Assembly: GCF_900142655.1 (NCBI RefSeq)
Contig: NZ_FRBQ01000001.1
Location: 994,115 to 1,058,114, forward strand
Source of the DNA: Phytopseudomonas punonensis
Lineage (GTDB): Bacteria; Pseudomonadota; Gammaproteobacteria; Pseudomonadales; Pseudomonadaceae
Reading direction: 5' to 3'
DNA: 64,000 nt
Shown here: piece by piece, positions 54,118 to 63,545 of the stretch
How the letters are laid out: the number at the start of each line of letters is the position of its first letter
How positions within the stretch are numbered: the stretch's first letter is position 1
The notes under the pieces: generated by a model
What the model was told of the DNA's origin: nothing
Databases searched by the model: none
Seen by the model: the letters and a program-made list of their open reading frames with translations, nothing else
Made by a program: the position numbers and the translations under genes

Positions 54118-55521
54118 ATGACTGAAGTAGCCATCGCCGACACCTCCCCCAAACCGCCTCACGTGATTCGTCAGTTGCTGGAGAAACTCGGCCTGACGTA
54201 TCAGGTGCGCCACGAGACGCCTGGACTGCCGGCTGCCCAGCGCGTGCAGACGGTGCTGCTCGAAGATGCCGTGGGCGCGCTACTGGTGTTGTTTCCCCAG
54301 AATCAGTTGCTTGACCTCAACCGCCTGGCCGAACTGACCGGCCGCAAGCTGACGGCCGTCAAACCCGAGCGCCTTAACCGCATGCTGGCCAAGCATGATC
54401 TGGCCGTGCTGCCGGGCATCCCCGCGCTGACCAGTTCGCCGTGCCTCTATGATGAGCGTCTGCTCGAGGTGCCGAGCCTGTACATCCAGTCGGGCCAGCC
54501 CGGCGTATTGCTGGAGCTGGGCACCGAAGTGTTCAAGGGCCTGCTCGGCAAAGCCAGTGCGGCGCGCTTTGGCGAGCCAGCAAGCAAGGTACGCCCCAAT
54601 TTCAACCGGCCTGATGACGACCGCAAGGAAATCAGCCAGGCGGTGCAAGCGTTCACCGCGCGTCGTATCCAGCAGCGCCTGGAAGAAACCATCGAGATTC
54701 CGCCGCTGCCAGAAACCGCGCAGAAGATCATCAAGCTGCGGGTCGACCCCAATGCCACGGTCGATGACATCACCGGCGTGGTGGAAACCGACCCGGCACT
54801 GGCCGCACAGGTAGTCAGCTGGGCGGCATCGCCCTACTACGCAGCACCCGGCAAGATTCGCTCGGTCGAAGACGCCATCGTTCGTGTGCTCGGCTTCGAT
54901 CTGGTGGTCAACCTCGCGCTGGGCCTGGCCCTGGGCAAGACCCTCAGCCTGCCCAAGGATCAGCCGCAACAGTCCACGCCGTACTGGCAGCAGGCGATTT
55001 ACACCGCCGCTGTCATCGAAGGCCTGACCCGCGCGATGCCGCGTGCGCAGCGCCCGGAAGCCGGGCTGACCTATCTGGCCGGCCTGCTGCACAACTTCGG
55101 CAACCTGGTGCTGGCCCATGTATTTCCGCCGCACTTCTCGCTGATCTGCCGGCACCTGGAGGTCAACCCGCACCTGCCGCACAGCTATATCGAGCAGCAT
55201 CTGCTGGGTATCAGCCGTGAGCAGATCGGCTCCTGGCTGATGCGCTACTGGGACATGCCCGAGGAGCTGGCCGTTGCCCTGCGCTTCCAGCACGACCCGA
55301 GCTACAGCGGTAGCCACGCGACCTACCCGAACCTGGTCTACCTCGCAGTGAGCCTGCTCAATAACCGTGGCATCGGCACAGGGCCTGAGCGGGAAATTCC
55401 GCCGAGCCTGCTGGAAAATCTGGGTATCAGCCGCGACAAAGCCGAGGAAGCATTGAATAAGGTGCTTGCTGCGGAAGTCGCCTTGCGCGATCTCGCCTCG
55501 CAGTTCGGTTCACCGAGCTAA
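54118..55521 (+). CDS. YbaK-like deacylase/HDOD domain fusion protein
   Basis: A 467-residue protein. Residues about 1-150 resemble the YbaK/aminoacyl-tRNA deacylase fold (QLLEKLGLTYQVRHE... LLDLNRLAELTGRKLTAVKPE), and about 210-420 form an HDOD domain (IEIPPLPETAQKIIKLRVDPN, then LAGLLHNFGNLVLAHVFP). HDOD domains are degenerate HD phosphohydrolase relatives used in signalling. The combined architecture is common in pseudomonads; neither activity is proven. The ATG at 54118 is chosen because an upstream frame extension overlaps recG and has no conservation. The gene follows recG by 95 bp. Confidence 0.85.
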   Translation: MTEVAIADTSPKPPHVIRQLLEKLGLTYQVRHETPGLPAAQRVQTVLLEDAVGALLVLFPQNQLLDLNRLAELTGRKLTAVKPERLNRMLAKHDLAVLPGIPALTSSPCLYDERLLEVPSLYIQSGQPGVLLELGTEVFKGLLGKASAARFGEPASKVRPNFNRPDDDRKEISQAVQAFTARRIQQRLEETIEIPPLPETAQKIIKLRVDPNATVDDITGVVETDPALAAQVVSWAASPYYAAPGKIRSVEDAIVRVLGFDLVVNLALGLALGKTLSLPKDQPQQSTPYWQQAIYTAAVIEGLTRAMPRAQRPEAGLTYLAGLLHNFGNLVLAHVFPPHFSLICRHLEVNPHLPHSYIEQHLLGISREQIGSWLMRYWDMPEELAVALRFQHDPSYSGSHATYPNLVYLAVSLLNNRGIGTGPEREIPPSLLENLGISRDKAEEALNKVLAAEVALRDLASQFGSPS

Positions 55522-55531
55522 TTCAATCGCC

Positions 55532-55557
55532 GTGGCCTGCCGGTGAAGGCGGGCCAC
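55532..55557. terminator. Hairpin after the HDOD gene
   Basis: The arms gtggcctgcc and ggcgggccac pair with one mismatch around a 6-nt loop, between convergent genes. It has no T run and also resembles the REP-type sequences of pseudomonads. Confidence 0.4.
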
Positions 55558-55570
55558 AGAGCATCTGGCC

Positions 55571-55960
55571 TCAGGCCGCTTTCTTGTCTGCCGTGCGCTT
55601 GGGGCGCAGGTACTTGGTCAGGCCCTGGAACCAGATGACCAGTGCCGGATTGCCCTGAATCTCGATGTCCTTGTTCTGGATACCCTGCATGAACGCCAAC
55701 TGCTTGTTCTTGGCAGTCAGCGTGGCATAGCCGTAGCCACCATCCTTGAAGCCGATGGCGAACGCCGGCTCGCCTGCCGTGCCGCGCTTGCTGGTGATGC
55801 GCTGGTTCTCGACGATGAAATGGCGGGCGACCTTGCCATCCAGGGTATGCAGCTGGAACACCAGATCGCGGCCTTCCAGTTGCTGGCGAAATGCCGGATT
55901 ATCACGACTGGCCTTGGCCATCAGACGGCCCAGCATCCACAGAAGAAAACGAAATTTCAT
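55571..55960 (-). CDS. SCP2-like conserved protein
   Basis: A 129-residue protein with a hydrophobic start (MKFRFLLWMLGRLMAKASR) and a region resembling the SCP2 sterol-carrier fold (FQLHTLDGKVARHFIVENQ, then NKDIEIQGNPALVIWFQGL). No enzymatic residues stand out, and it may bind a lipid-like ligand. The same small gene precedes the HU gene in P. aeruginosa (PA5347, recalled). An open extension upstream to 56254 runs into the large hairpin repeat and is rejected. Confidence 0.72.
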   Translation of the reverse strand: MKFRFLLWMLGRLMAKASRDNPAFRQQLEGRDLVFQLHTLDGKVARHFIVENQRITSKRGTAGEPAFAIGFKDGGYGYATLTAKNKQLAFMQGIQNKDIEIQGNPALVIWFQGLTKYLRPKRTADKKAA

Positions 55961-56066
55961 GGCATGGCCTGTTCGCTGAAGTAGGTAAGCCACGCATTGT
56001 AGCGGGCCACCAGAAGCCTGACAGCAGGCCTGGAGCAAGACATAGGGCGTGCTTGCTGAAGAGTAA

Positions 56067-56331
56067 AGGTCTGTTCCCGTTTCGTACACGGCCGCGCCGG
56101 AGCCAGTTTTTACGCGAGGCAAGGCACGAGATGCGAAGTTTGGTGGGCCAAATGAGCCATCGAGTAACGCCGCGTCGCGCAAAAACTGGCCCGGCCCTTC
56201 GGGTTGCGCGGGAAATGACCTCCGCTGTCGTTGCAGGACTTGGCAAGGGAACAACCATTCCCTGCGTCCTGCGCCTAACCGGAGGTCATTTCTCGCAGCA
56301 ACGCGGCTCGCGTTGAACGGGAACAGACCCT
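56067..56331. mobile_element. Large nested hairpin element, copy D (265 bp, MITE-like)
   Basis: The outer inverted repeats (aaggtctgttcccgtt and aacgggaacagaccct) match at 15 of 16 positions. Within lie two more inverted pairs: gccagttttt with aaaaactggc (56102/56181), and gaaatgacctcc with ggaggtcatttc (56212/56281), the second possibly a separate insertion. The core around 56131-56165 resembles copy A (agttt and aaatgagc blocks). It fills almost all of the 376-bp gap between the SCP2-like gene and the HU gene and ends 5 bp from the HU stop. No protein is encoded. Confidence 0.78.
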
Positions 56332-56336
56332 AGGGC

Positions 56337-56609
56337 TCAGTTGACCGAGTCCTTTAGGGCTTTGCCTGGTTTGAAGGCAACGGTGTTGCTGGCCTTGATC
56401 TTTACGGGCTGCCCGGTTTGCGGGTTTTTCCCAGTACGTGCGCCGCGGTGGCGCTGCACGAAAGTGCCGAAGCCGACCAGGGTAACGCTGTCCTTGCGGT
56501 TCAGTGCCCCAGTGATTTCTTCGAGAACGGCGTTGAGTACACGATTAGCCTGATCTTTGGTCAGATCAGCTTTTTCCGCGATAGCGGCGGCGAGTTCCGG
56601 TTTACGCAT
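56337..56609 (-). CDS. HU-family DNA-binding protein
   Basis: Small histone-like protein of 90 residues that bends and compacts DNA. It has the HU/IHF signature GFGTFVQRHRGARTGKNPQTG and the Pro-containing arm. It starts MRKPELAAAIAEKADLT at 56609 with TGAGGCA upstream; an open extension of 17 residues is not conserved. It matches the third HU-like protein of Pseudomonas (PA5348, recalled) more than HupB or IHF subunits by its position between rubredoxin reductase and the SCP2-like gene. Confidence 0.92.
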   Translation of the reverse strand: MRKPELAAAIAEKADLTKDQANRVLNAVLEEITGALNRKDSVTLVGFGTFVQRHRGARTGKNPQTGQPVKIKASNTVAFKPGKALKDSVN

Positions 56610-56778
56610 GATTGCCTCATTTACGGTTTGTTGTTGTTGTGTTCCGCGCCCTGACGCCAACGCGCGCCGACAGCTCTACGCTGCGGCCAGGCCTGGGGAG
56701 AATGGCATGCTATGTGGGGCTCCGCCAGCCCTGCACTTAGCTAAAACCGGCATTTCTGTCGAGCAGGCGACAGATCGC

Positions 56779-57927
56779 TCACGCCAGCAGGGCCGGTAGC
56801 TGGCGGTTCAGTGCCAAGCGCTCTTGCACGGCCGTACCGGTCAGCGCATAGCCCAGCAGCGCACCGGAGGCGTCGTGACAAAGCGCACGGATATCGGCGC
56901 CGCTGCCTTCGACAGTCCAATGCCCTTGAGTTGCCCGTGGCGGAGGCGACACCACCAGCGGGCAGGCTGGGGTTTTCACGGTAACCGGCATGGGGCCGTA
57001 GGCCACCTCGCTCGGCGATCCGCTGAGGGTCTTGGCCAAGGATCGCGCGCAGGCCATCAACGGCATCAGGTACAGCAGGTTGAGACCGTCGACCTCGGCG
57101 CAATCGCCTAGGGCGTAGATATGTTCATGGGAGGTGCGCAGCAGACGGTCGACCACCACGCCACGATTCACCGCCAGACCAGCCGCCGCAGCAAGTTCGA
57201 TGCGCGGGCGCAAGCCGACAGCGGAAATAACCGCATCGCAGACAATCGTCTGGCCGTCCGACAGATGCGCTTCGAGGCCCTCGCCAGCGTGCTGCAAGCG
57301 GCTCAGTACCGGGCCGAGGTGAAAGCGCACGCCCAACGTCTCAAGACCGCTTTTTACCGCTGCCGCGGCCTCGGCCGGCAGCAAAGCGGGCATCAGTTGC
57401 TCGCACGGCGCCACCAGGTCGACTCCATAGCCGCCCAGCGACAGGTCATTGGCAAACTCGCAACCAATCAGCCCGGCGCCGAGAATCAGCACCTTGCGCT
57501 TGCCCTCAACAGCTTGGCGCAAACGTGCATAGCCTTGCAGATCGTTGACGGTGAAGAGCTGGTCAGCAGCGTCGCCTTCGACCGGCACGTGGAGCACCTC
57601 GGCGCCCCAGGCCAACACCAGATCGCGATAGGCAACGGCCTCCTCACCGATCCACAGGCGGCGGTGGCCAGGGTCGATACCGGTAACGCGGGTATGCGTC
57701 CACACCCGGGCATTGAGCTGTTCGGCCATGGCGCCCGGCTCGGCCATGCACAGGCCGTCGGCATCCTTGTTCTTGCCGAAGCCGGTGGAGAGCATCGGTT
57801 TGGAGTACGAGCGCCCGTCATCTGCGGTGATCAGCAACAGCGGCGTCTCGCTGTCCAGCTTGCGAAACTCGCGGGCCAGGTTATAGCCGGCCAGGCCGGT
57901 GCCGATGATGACTACGGGATCACTCAT
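56779..57927 (-). CDS. alkT: Rubredoxin-NAD(+) reductase
   Basis: FAD flavoprotein that transfers electrons from NADH to rubredoxin. The 382-residue product has the FAD-binding motif [14 protein letters not shown] (residues 5-18), the second dinucleotide motif [15 protein letters not shown], and the FAD-contact segment [13 protein letters not shown]. It lies 34 bp downstream of the rubredoxin gene on the same strand. In P. aeruginosa the pair serves alkane hydroxylases and stress-related electron transfer; no alkane hydroxylase gene is in this window. Confidence 0.95.
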   Translation of the reverse strand: MSDPVVIIGTGLAGYNLAREFRKLDSETPLLLITADDGRSYSKPMLSTGFGKNKDADGLCMAEPGAMAEQLNARVWTHTRVTGIDPGHRRLWIGEEAVAYRDLVLAWGAEVLHVPVEGDAADQLFTVNDLQGYARLRQAVEGKRKVLILGAGLIGCEFANDLSLGGYGVDLVAPCEQLMPALLPAEAAAAVKSGLETLGVRFHLGPVLSRLQHAGEGLEAHLSDGQTIVCDAVISAVGLRPRIELAAAAGLAVNRGVVVDRLLRTSHEHIYALGDCAEVDGLNLLYLMPLMACARSLAKTLSGSPSEVAYGPMPVTVKTPACPLVVSPPPRATQGHWTVEGSGADIRALCHDASGALLGYALTGTAVQERLALNRQLPALLA

Positions 57928-57961
57928 TGCTTACTCCTGTTACCGGGTTTGTAGCGAGAAC

Positions 57962-58129
57962 TCAGTTGATTTCGATCATCTCGAAATCCATCTTGCCTAC
58001 GCCGCAATCCGGGCACAGCCAATCCGCGGGCACATCTTCCCAGCGGGTGCCAGGCAAAATACCGTCGTCAGGCCAGCCCTCGCGCTCGTCATAGATCAGT
58101 CCGCAGACCACACATTGCCACTTCTTCAT
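57962..58129 (-). CDS. rubA: Rubredoxin
   Basis: One-iron electron carrier of 55 residues. Four cysteine ligands are in CVVCG (Cys6, Cys9) and CPDCG (Cys39, Cys42). The start at 58129 gives the standard size [10 protein letters not shown]; an upstream open extension is not conserved. P. aeruginosa carries two tandem rubredoxin genes here (recalled); only one is present in this window. Confidence 0.96.
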   Translation of the reverse strand: MKKWQCVVCGLIYDEREGWPDDGILPGTRWEDVPADWLCPDCGVGKMDFEMIEIN

Positions 58130-58273
58130 ACATGCTCTCCGGCATCGTTCACGGTTATTGCGCGGGCACGCTACCGCAAATGCTTGCACGTCGCCAAGCG
58201 GGCGCGACGAATGTCCGGGGTCCCGCAAGGCCCATGGTAGACTCCGCGCACCGCCCAATCGCGAACTTGCATC

Positions 58274-58816
58274 GTGCCCTGCTCCGCTACCCCATCGCCC
58301 CTTTGGCTCGCCCGTAACCTGCTGCAAAGCGAACCCTCTGCTGCCGCGTGCGCCTGGCTGTTCGACGAGCGCTCGCTTACCCGGCGGCTTACTGACCTAT
58401 CCGAGGGCGGGTTCAGCGTCACCCCGCTGCGTGAAGGCTGGCTGGAATTGCGCGACGACGAGTGCGCTGCGCTGGACGTGCAGCCGGGCAGCCTGGGTTG
58501 GGTGCGCGAGGTTTACCTGCGCGGCAATGGTCGGCCCTGGGTGTTCGCGCGCAGCGTGGCTGCCCGCGAGGCACTGCAAAACTCGGGGTTCGACCTGCAG
58601 CGGCTGGGCAGCCGCTCCTTGGGCGAGCTGCTCTTCAGCGATCAAGCGTTTACCCGTGGCGAGCTGCAGGTGTGCCGGTATCCGGCGGCGTGGTTGCCAG
58701 TGGATACCGCGCAGGACAGCTTGTGGGCGCGGCGCTCGTGCTTTCGCCGTGAGCAGTTGGCCGTGCTGGTGGCCGAGGTTTTTCTGCCGGACTTCTGGAA
58801 CGCCGCGGGCCACTGA
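58274..58816 (+). CDS. ubiC: Chorismate pyruvate-lyase
   Basis: First committed step of ubiquinone synthesis, chorismate to 4-hydroxybenzoate. The 180-residue product has UbiC segments [16 protein letters not shown] and the region [18 protein letters not shown] at the C-terminus. The start is a GTG; no in-frame ATG fits the family start. ubiA follows 48 bp downstream, the usual ubiC-ubiA pair. The gene is divergent from rubredoxin. Confidence 0.94.
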   Translation: MPCSATPSPLWLARNLLQSEPSAAACAWLFDERSLTRRLTDLSEGGFSVTPLREGWLELRDDECAALDVQPGSLGWVREVYLRGNGRPWVFARSVAAREALQNSGFDLQRLGSRSLGELLFSDQAFTRGELQVCRYPAAWLPVDTAQDSLWARRSCFRREQLAVLVAEVFLPDFWNAAGH

Positions 58817-58864
58817 CTGGCGCGGGCCCGTATAATCCGCGTACCGCGCCAGGAGAACCGCCCG

Positions 58865-59755
58865 ATGTACATTCGCATGCTGCAATCGCTCAACCGTCTG
58901 CACCCACGCGTTTGGGATTTTCTGCAGCTGACGCGCATGGACAAACCGATTGGCACCTACCTGTTGCTGTGGCCGACGTTGTGGGCACTGTGGATTGCCG
59001 CCGAAGGCGTACCGAGCACCAAGAACCTGGTGATCTTCGTGGTTGGCGTAGTACTGATGCGCGCTGCCGGTTGCGTGATCAATGACTACGCCGATCGCAA
59101 TTTCGACGGCCACGTCAGCCGCACCAAAGCCCGCCCGCTGGCCAGCGGCCGGGTCACCGCCCGCGAGGCGCTGATCCTCTTCGCCGTGCTGATCTCGCTC
59201 AGTTTCGCCCTGGTATTGCTGACCAACGCCACCACCGTTTGGCTGTCATTCGGCGCTCTGGCCGTGGCCGCGCTGTATCCATTCATGAAGCGCTATACCT
59301 ATTACCCGCAGGTGGTGCTTGGTACCGCGTTTTCCTGGGGCATGCCAATGGCCTTTACCGCCGAAACCGGCGAGCTGCCAGTAGCGGCTTGGTTGCTGCT
59401 GCTGGCCAACGTGATCTGGACCGTGGCCTACGACACCTACTACGCCATGGCCGACCGCGAGGACGACCTGAAGATCGGCGTGAAATCCACAGCGATTCTC
59501 TTCGGCGATGCTGACCGGGTGATCATCCTCAGCCTGCAGGGCCTGGCCCTGCTGTGCCTGCTACTGGCTGGTGCGCGCTTTGAACTGGGCCTTTACTTCT
59601 ACCTCGGCCTACTGGTGGCCGCGGGCTGTTTCGCATGGGAATTCCACATGACCCGCCAGCGCGAGCCGCTGGTTTGCTTCCAGGCCTTCCTGCACAACCA
59701 CTGGGCCGGACTGGCGATTTTCATTGGCATCGTGCTCGATTACGCCCTGCGCTGA
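58865..59755 (+). CDS. ubiA: 4-hydroxybenzoate octaprenyltransferase
   Basis: Inner-membrane prenyltransferase that attaches the isoprenoid tail to 4-hydroxybenzoate. The 296 residues contain the two Asp-rich Mg-prenyl diphosphate motifs, [12 protein letters not shown] and [13 protein letters not shown], among about eight to nine membrane helices. AGGAGA precedes the ATG. Confidence 0.97.
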   Translation: MYIRMLQSLNRLHPRVWDFLQLTRMDKPIGTYLLLWPTLWALWIAAEGVPSTKNLVIFVVGVVLMRAAGCVINDYADRNFDGHVSRTKARPLASGRVTAREALILFAVLISLSFALVLLTNATTVWLSFGALAVAALYPFMKRYTYYPQVVLGTAFSWGMPMAFTAETGELPVAAWLLLLANVIWTVAYDTYYAMADREDDLKIGVKSTAILFGDADRVIILSLQGLALLCLLLAGARFELGLYFYLGLLVAAGCFAWEFHMTRQREPLVCFQAFLHNHWAGLAIFIGIVLDYALR

Positions 59756-59785
59756 AACTCGCTTCTGGAGTAGCCCGCCGCACAG

Positions 59786-59803
59786 CTGTCATATCACTGC
59801 AAT
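59786..59803 (+). promoter_or_regulatory. Pho box upstream of phoB
   Basis: The direct half-sites ctgtcat (59786) and ctgcaat (59797) are separated by 4 bases, the 11-bp spacing of PhoB sites; the second half-site matches ctgtcat at 5 of 7. A -10-like tatcta lies at 59812, fitting autoregulated phoB transcription. Confidence 0.75.
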
Positions 59804-59856
59804 AATTCCGTTATCTAATGCGGCGCATGACAGTTGAATGAACCGAGGCTCAACCC

Positions 59857-60546
59857 ATGGTTGGCAAGAACATCCTGATCGTCGACGACGAAGCGCCGAT
59901 CCGCGAAATGATCGTGGTAGCGCTCGAAATGGCTGGCTACGAATGCCTGGAAGCAGAAAACACCGGGCAGGCCCACGCCATCATCGTTGATCGCAAACCT
60001 GATCTGATCCTGCTCGACTGGATGCTGCCCGGCACTTCCGGCATCGAGCTGGCCCGGCGCCTGAAGCGCGATGAGCTGACCGGTGACATTCCGATCATCA
60101 TGCTCACCGCCAAGGGCGAAGAGGACAACAAGATCCAGGGCCTGGAAGTCGGCGCTGATGACTACATCACCAAGCCCTTCTCGCCCCGCGAGCTGGTCGC
60201 ACGCCTCAAGGCCGTGCTGCGCCGCGCCGGGCCGGCCGACAACGAAGGCCCGATCGAAGTCGGCGGTCTGCTGCTCGACCCGATCAGCCATCGTGTGACC
60301 ATCGATGGCAAACCCGCCGAAATGGGCCCGACCGAATACCGCTTGCTGCAGTTCTTCATGACCCATCAGGAACGTGCTTACACACGCGGCCAGTTGCTCG
60401 ACCAGGTATGGGGCGGCAATGTCTACGTGGAAGAGCGCACCGTCGACGTGCACATCCGCCGACTGCGCAAAGCGCTGGGTGAGGCTTACGAAAATCTGGT
60501 GCAGACGGTGCGTGGCACCGGGTATCGTTTCTCCACCAAGGGCTGA
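59857..60546 (+). CDS. phoB: PhoB, phosphate-starvation response regulator
   Basis: OmpR-family transcription factor that activates the Pho regulon when phosphate is scarce. The 229-residue product has a receiver with phospho-acceptor Asp54 ([12 protein letters not shown]) and Lys in [11 protein letters not shown], then a winged-helix domain ([20 protein letters not shown], ending [12 protein letters not shown] and [12 protein letters not shown]). A Pho box lies upstream. phoR follows 51 bp later. Confidence 0.98.
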   Translation: MVGKNILIVDDEAPIREMIVVALEMAGYECLEAENTGQAHAIIVDRKPDLILLDWMLPGTSGIELARRLKRDELTGDIPIIMLTAKGEEDNKIQGLEVGADDYITKPFSPRELVARLKAVLRRAGPADNEGPIEVGGLLLDPISHRVTIDGKPAEMGPTEYRLLQFFMTHQERAYTRGQLLDQVWGGNVYVEERTVDVHIRRLRKALGEAYENLVQTVRGTGYRFSTKG

Positions 60547-60597
60547 GCGATAGCCTGAAACGCACCATGACGGGGTCGGCTGGCGGATGAGCGAAAC

Positions 60598-61905
60598 GTG
60601 ACAAGCAACTGGCGTGGCGCCATAACCCGCCGCTTGGTGCTGCTGATCGCAGCCTGCGTGGTGGCTGGCCTTATCACCGGCGAATACGCCTGGGCCATCG
60701 CCATCGGCCTGGCCACTCACCTGCTCTGGAACCTTAGCCAGTTGCTGCGCCTGCATGCCTGGCTCAAGGATCACCAACCCGACGAACCACCACCCGATGG
60801 CTATGGCCTGTGGGGTGAGGTGTTCGACAGCATCTATCACCTGCAACGGCGTAACCAGCGCGCCCGCGGGCGTTTGCAGGCGGTGATCGACCGCGTGCAG
60901 GAGTCCACCGCGGCGCTGCGCGATGCGGTGATCATGCTCGACAGCCACGGCAACCTGGAGTGGTGGAACAAGGCCTCGGAAACCCTGCTGGGCCTGAAGA
61001 CGCCCCAGGACAGCGGTCAGTCGATCACCAACCTGGTACGCGATCCGCGCTTCAAGGATTACTTCGAACGCGGCAACTTCCTTGAGCCGCTCGAGCTGCC
61101 ATCGCCGGTCAATCCACGCAAACAGCTGCAGCTCAACGTCACCCGTTATGGCAATGAAGAACATCTGATGCTGGTGCGCGACGTCACCCGCCTCCATCAG
61201 CTCGAGCAGATGCGCAAGGATTTCGTCGCCAACGTCTCCCACGAGCTGCGCACGCCGCTGACGGTGATATCCGGCTACGTGGAAACCCTGCAGGACAACG
61301 TCGACGACATCAATCCACGCTGGCGCCGCGCCCTGCAGCAGATGCAGCAGCAAGGGGCACGCATGCAGGGCCTGCTCAACGACCTGCTGTTGCTGGCCAA
61401 GCTGGAAGCCACCGATTATCCCTCCGACAATCAGCCCGTGGCCGTCGACATGCTGCTGCAGGCGATCAAAAACGATGCCATGGCCTTGTCAGCCGAGCGC
61501 AACCACCGCATCAGCCTGGAGGCCGATGCCGGTCTCAAGCTCAAGGGCAGTGAGTCCGAGCTACGCAGCGCGTTCTCCAACCTGGTATTCAATGCCGTGA
61601 AGTACACCCAGGCGGAGGGCGAAATCCGCATTCGCTGGTGGCAGGACGGGCAAGGCGCGCACCTGTCGGTGCATGACACCGGCCCCGGCATCGAAGCCAA
61701 GCACCTGCCGCGCCTTACCGAGCGTTTCTATCGGGTCGACTCCAGCCGCGCCAGCCATACCGGCGGCACCGGCCTGGGTCTGGCGATCGCCAAGCACGTG
61801 TTGCTGCGCCACCGCGGCAGGCTGGAGATCACCAGCGTGGTCGGCAAAGGTAGCCTCTTCACCTGCCATTTCCAGCCGACGCAGATAGCCGCTCAGGCCG
61901 GCTGA
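60598..61905 (+). CDS. phoR: PhoR, phosphate-regulon sensor kinase
   Basis: Membrane histidine kinase that phosphorylates PhoB and receives phosphate status from the Pst system. The 435-residue product starts with GTG and has two N-terminal helices (residues about 9-45), a PAS-like domain (ALRDAVIMLDSHGNLEWWNKA), His215 in the phosphoacceptor motif (NVSHELRTPLTV), and an ATPase domain (NLVFNAVKYTQ, DTGPGIEAKH, TGLGLAIAKHV). The start is the only good in-frame choice before the first helix. Confidence 0.97.
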   Translation: MTSNWRGAITRRLVLLIAACVVAGLITGEYAWAIAIGLATHLLWNLSQLLRLHAWLKDHQPDEPPPDGYGLWGEVFDSIYHLQRRNQRARGRLQAVIDRVQESTAALRDAVIMLDSHGNLEWWNKASETLLGLKTPQDSGQSITNLVRDPRFKDYFERGNFLEPLELPSPVNPRKQLQLNVTRYGNEEHLMLVRDVTRLHQLEQMRKDFVANVSHELRTPLTVISGYVETLQDNVDDINPRWRRALQQMQQQGARMQGLLNDLLLLAKLEATDYPSDNQPVAVDMLLQAIKNDAMALSAERNHRISLEADAGLKLKGSESELRSAFSNLVFNAVKYTQAEGEIRIRWWQDGQGAHLSVHDTGPGIEAKHLPRLTERFYRVDSSRASHTGGTGLGLAIAKHVLLRHRGRLEITSVVGKGSLFTCHFQPTQIAAQAG

Positions 61906-61974
61906 CCGCAGCCCTATTGCAAAGCGCCCGCCCAGGCCCCACCCTTTAGCAATATTTGGTCACACGAACTCCCC

Positions 61975-63315
61975 ATGGATCCCTCTACGAGCGTCTCCTT
62001 CTCCAGTTATTTCGCCGACATGGGCCTGGTGCTGTTTGCCCTGTTTCTGGTTCTGCTCAACGGCTTCTTCGTGGCCGCCGAGTTCGCCATGGTCAAGCTG
62101 CGTGCCACCAAGGTCGAAGGCCTGGCGGCTAAAAACGGCTGGCGCGGCCACATCCTGCGCACCGTACACAGCCAGCTCGATGCTTACCTTTCCGCCTGCC
62201 AGTTGGGCATCACCCTGGCCTCGCTAGGCCTTGGCTGGGTCGGCGAACCCGCTTTCGCGCACCTGCTCGAACCGCTGCTGACCTCGGTCGGCATCGAGTC
62301 GCAGAAGCTGATCCACGGCATCGCCTTCTTCACCGCGTTCTTCATCATTTCCTACCTGCACATCGTAGTCGGCGAGCTGGCCCCAAAATCCTGGGCGATC
62401 CGCAAGCCGGAGCTGCTGTCACTGTGGACGGCGGCGCCGCTGTACCTGTTCTACTGGGCCATGTACCCGGCGATTTTCCTGCTCAACGCCAGCGCCAACG
62501 CCATTCTGCGCATTGCCGGCCAGGATCTGCCGGCCGGCCACCACGAGCACCATTACAGCCGCGACGAGCTCAAGCTGATCCTGCACTCGAGCCGCGCCAG
62601 CGACCCGACCGACCAGGACATGCGCGTGCTCGCCTCTGCTGTGGAAATGGGTGAGCTGGAAGTGGTCGACTGGGCCAACTCGCGCGAAGACCTCATCTAC
62701 CTGGAGCTCAACGCCACACTGGACGAAGTGTTCAGTGTGTTCCGCCGCCACAAGTACAGCCGCTACCCGATCTACGACGAGTCCAGCGGCGAGTTCGTCG
62801 GCGTGTTGCACATCAAGGATCTGCTGCTGCACCTGTCGCTGCTGGAGATGCTGCCCTCGACCCTGCGCCTCAGCGAGTTGATGCACCCGCTGGAAAAGGT
62901 CAACCGCAACCTGCCGCTCTCCGACTTGCTGGAGCAGTTCCGCAAGGGCGGCGCGCACTTCGCGCTGGTCGAAGAAGCTGACGGCAAGGTCATTGGTTAT
63001 CTGACCATGGAAGACGTGCTCGAAGCGCTGGTCGGCGACATTCAGGACGAACACCGCAAGGCCGAGCGCGGCATCCTCGCCTACCAGCCCGGCAAGCTTC
63101 TGGTGCGTGGCGACACGCCGCTGTTCAAGCTGGAGCGGCTGCTCGGCATAGACCTCGACCATATCGAGGCTGAAACACTCGCCGGACTGATCTACGAAAC
63201 GCTCAAGCGCGTTCCCGAGGAAGAAGAATCCCTAGAAGTCGCTGGCCTGCGGCTGATCGTCAAGAAGATGAAAGGTCCGAAAATCGTTCTGGCCAAGGTC
63301 ATCAAGCTCGATTGA
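61975..63315 (+). CDS. CorC/HlyC-type CNNM transporter-like membrane protein
   Basis: A 446-residue protein of the CNNM/hemolysin C family, proposed to export Mg2+, Co2+ or polyamines depending on the member. An N-terminal DUF21 domain has three to four helices (about residues 14-200: LVLFALFLVLLNGFFVAAEFAMV, FFTAFFIISYLHIVVGELAPK), followed by two CBS modules (about 225-345, with KYSRYPIYDESSGEFVGVLH) and a C-terminal CorC domain. It lies 69 bp after phoR on the same strand, without evidence of Pho control. Confidence 0.92.
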   Translation: MDPSTSVSFSSYFADMGLVLFALFLVLLNGFFVAAEFAMVKLRATKVEGLAAKNGWRGHILRTVHSQLDAYLSACQLGITLASLGLGWVGEPAFAHLLEPLLTSVGIESQKLIHGIAFFTAFFIISYLHIVVGELAPKSWAIRKPELLSLWTAAPLYLFYWAMYPAIFLLNASANAILRIAGQDLPAGHHEHHYSRDELKLILHSSRASDPTDQDMRVLASAVEMGELEVVDWANSREDLIYLELNATLDEVFSVFRRHKYSRYPIYDESSGEFVGVLHIKDLLLHLSLLEMLPSTLRLSELMHPLEKVNRNLPLSDLLEQFRKGGAHFALVEEADGKVIGYLTMEDVLEALVGDIQDEHRKAERGILAYQPGKLLVRGDTPLFKLERLLGIDLDHIEAETLAGLIYETLKRVPEEEESLEVAGLRLIVKKMKGPKIVLAKVIKLD

Positions 63316-63373
63316 TGCGCAAAACCCAGGTACTCATGTGCCTGGGCACTCCTCTCTTAGGCCTGCAGCAAGC

Positions 63374-63387
63374 TGACCGATCGGTCA
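63374..63387. promoter_or_regulatory. 14-bp palindrome, TetR-operator-like
   Basis: The perfect palindrome tgaccgatcggtca lies in the 230-bp gap between the CorC-like gene and the next gene. GACCG-type half sites of this form are bound by several TetR-family repressors, but no such regulator is encoded nearby. A second inverted pair, tgcaccg/cggtgca, is at 63490-63510. Confidence 0.35.
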
Positions 63388-63545
63388 TTTATGCCCTACA
63401 GGCGCCTAGACTCATTCCTTTCGAAACAATCACTTACGACCGCTCGTCGGGCTTCTCGAATAGGCGCCGACGCCTGGCAGTCCACCGCGTGCACCGATTG
63501 AACCGGTGCATGCCTTCACATGAACCGACTGCCAAGGATTCAGCC

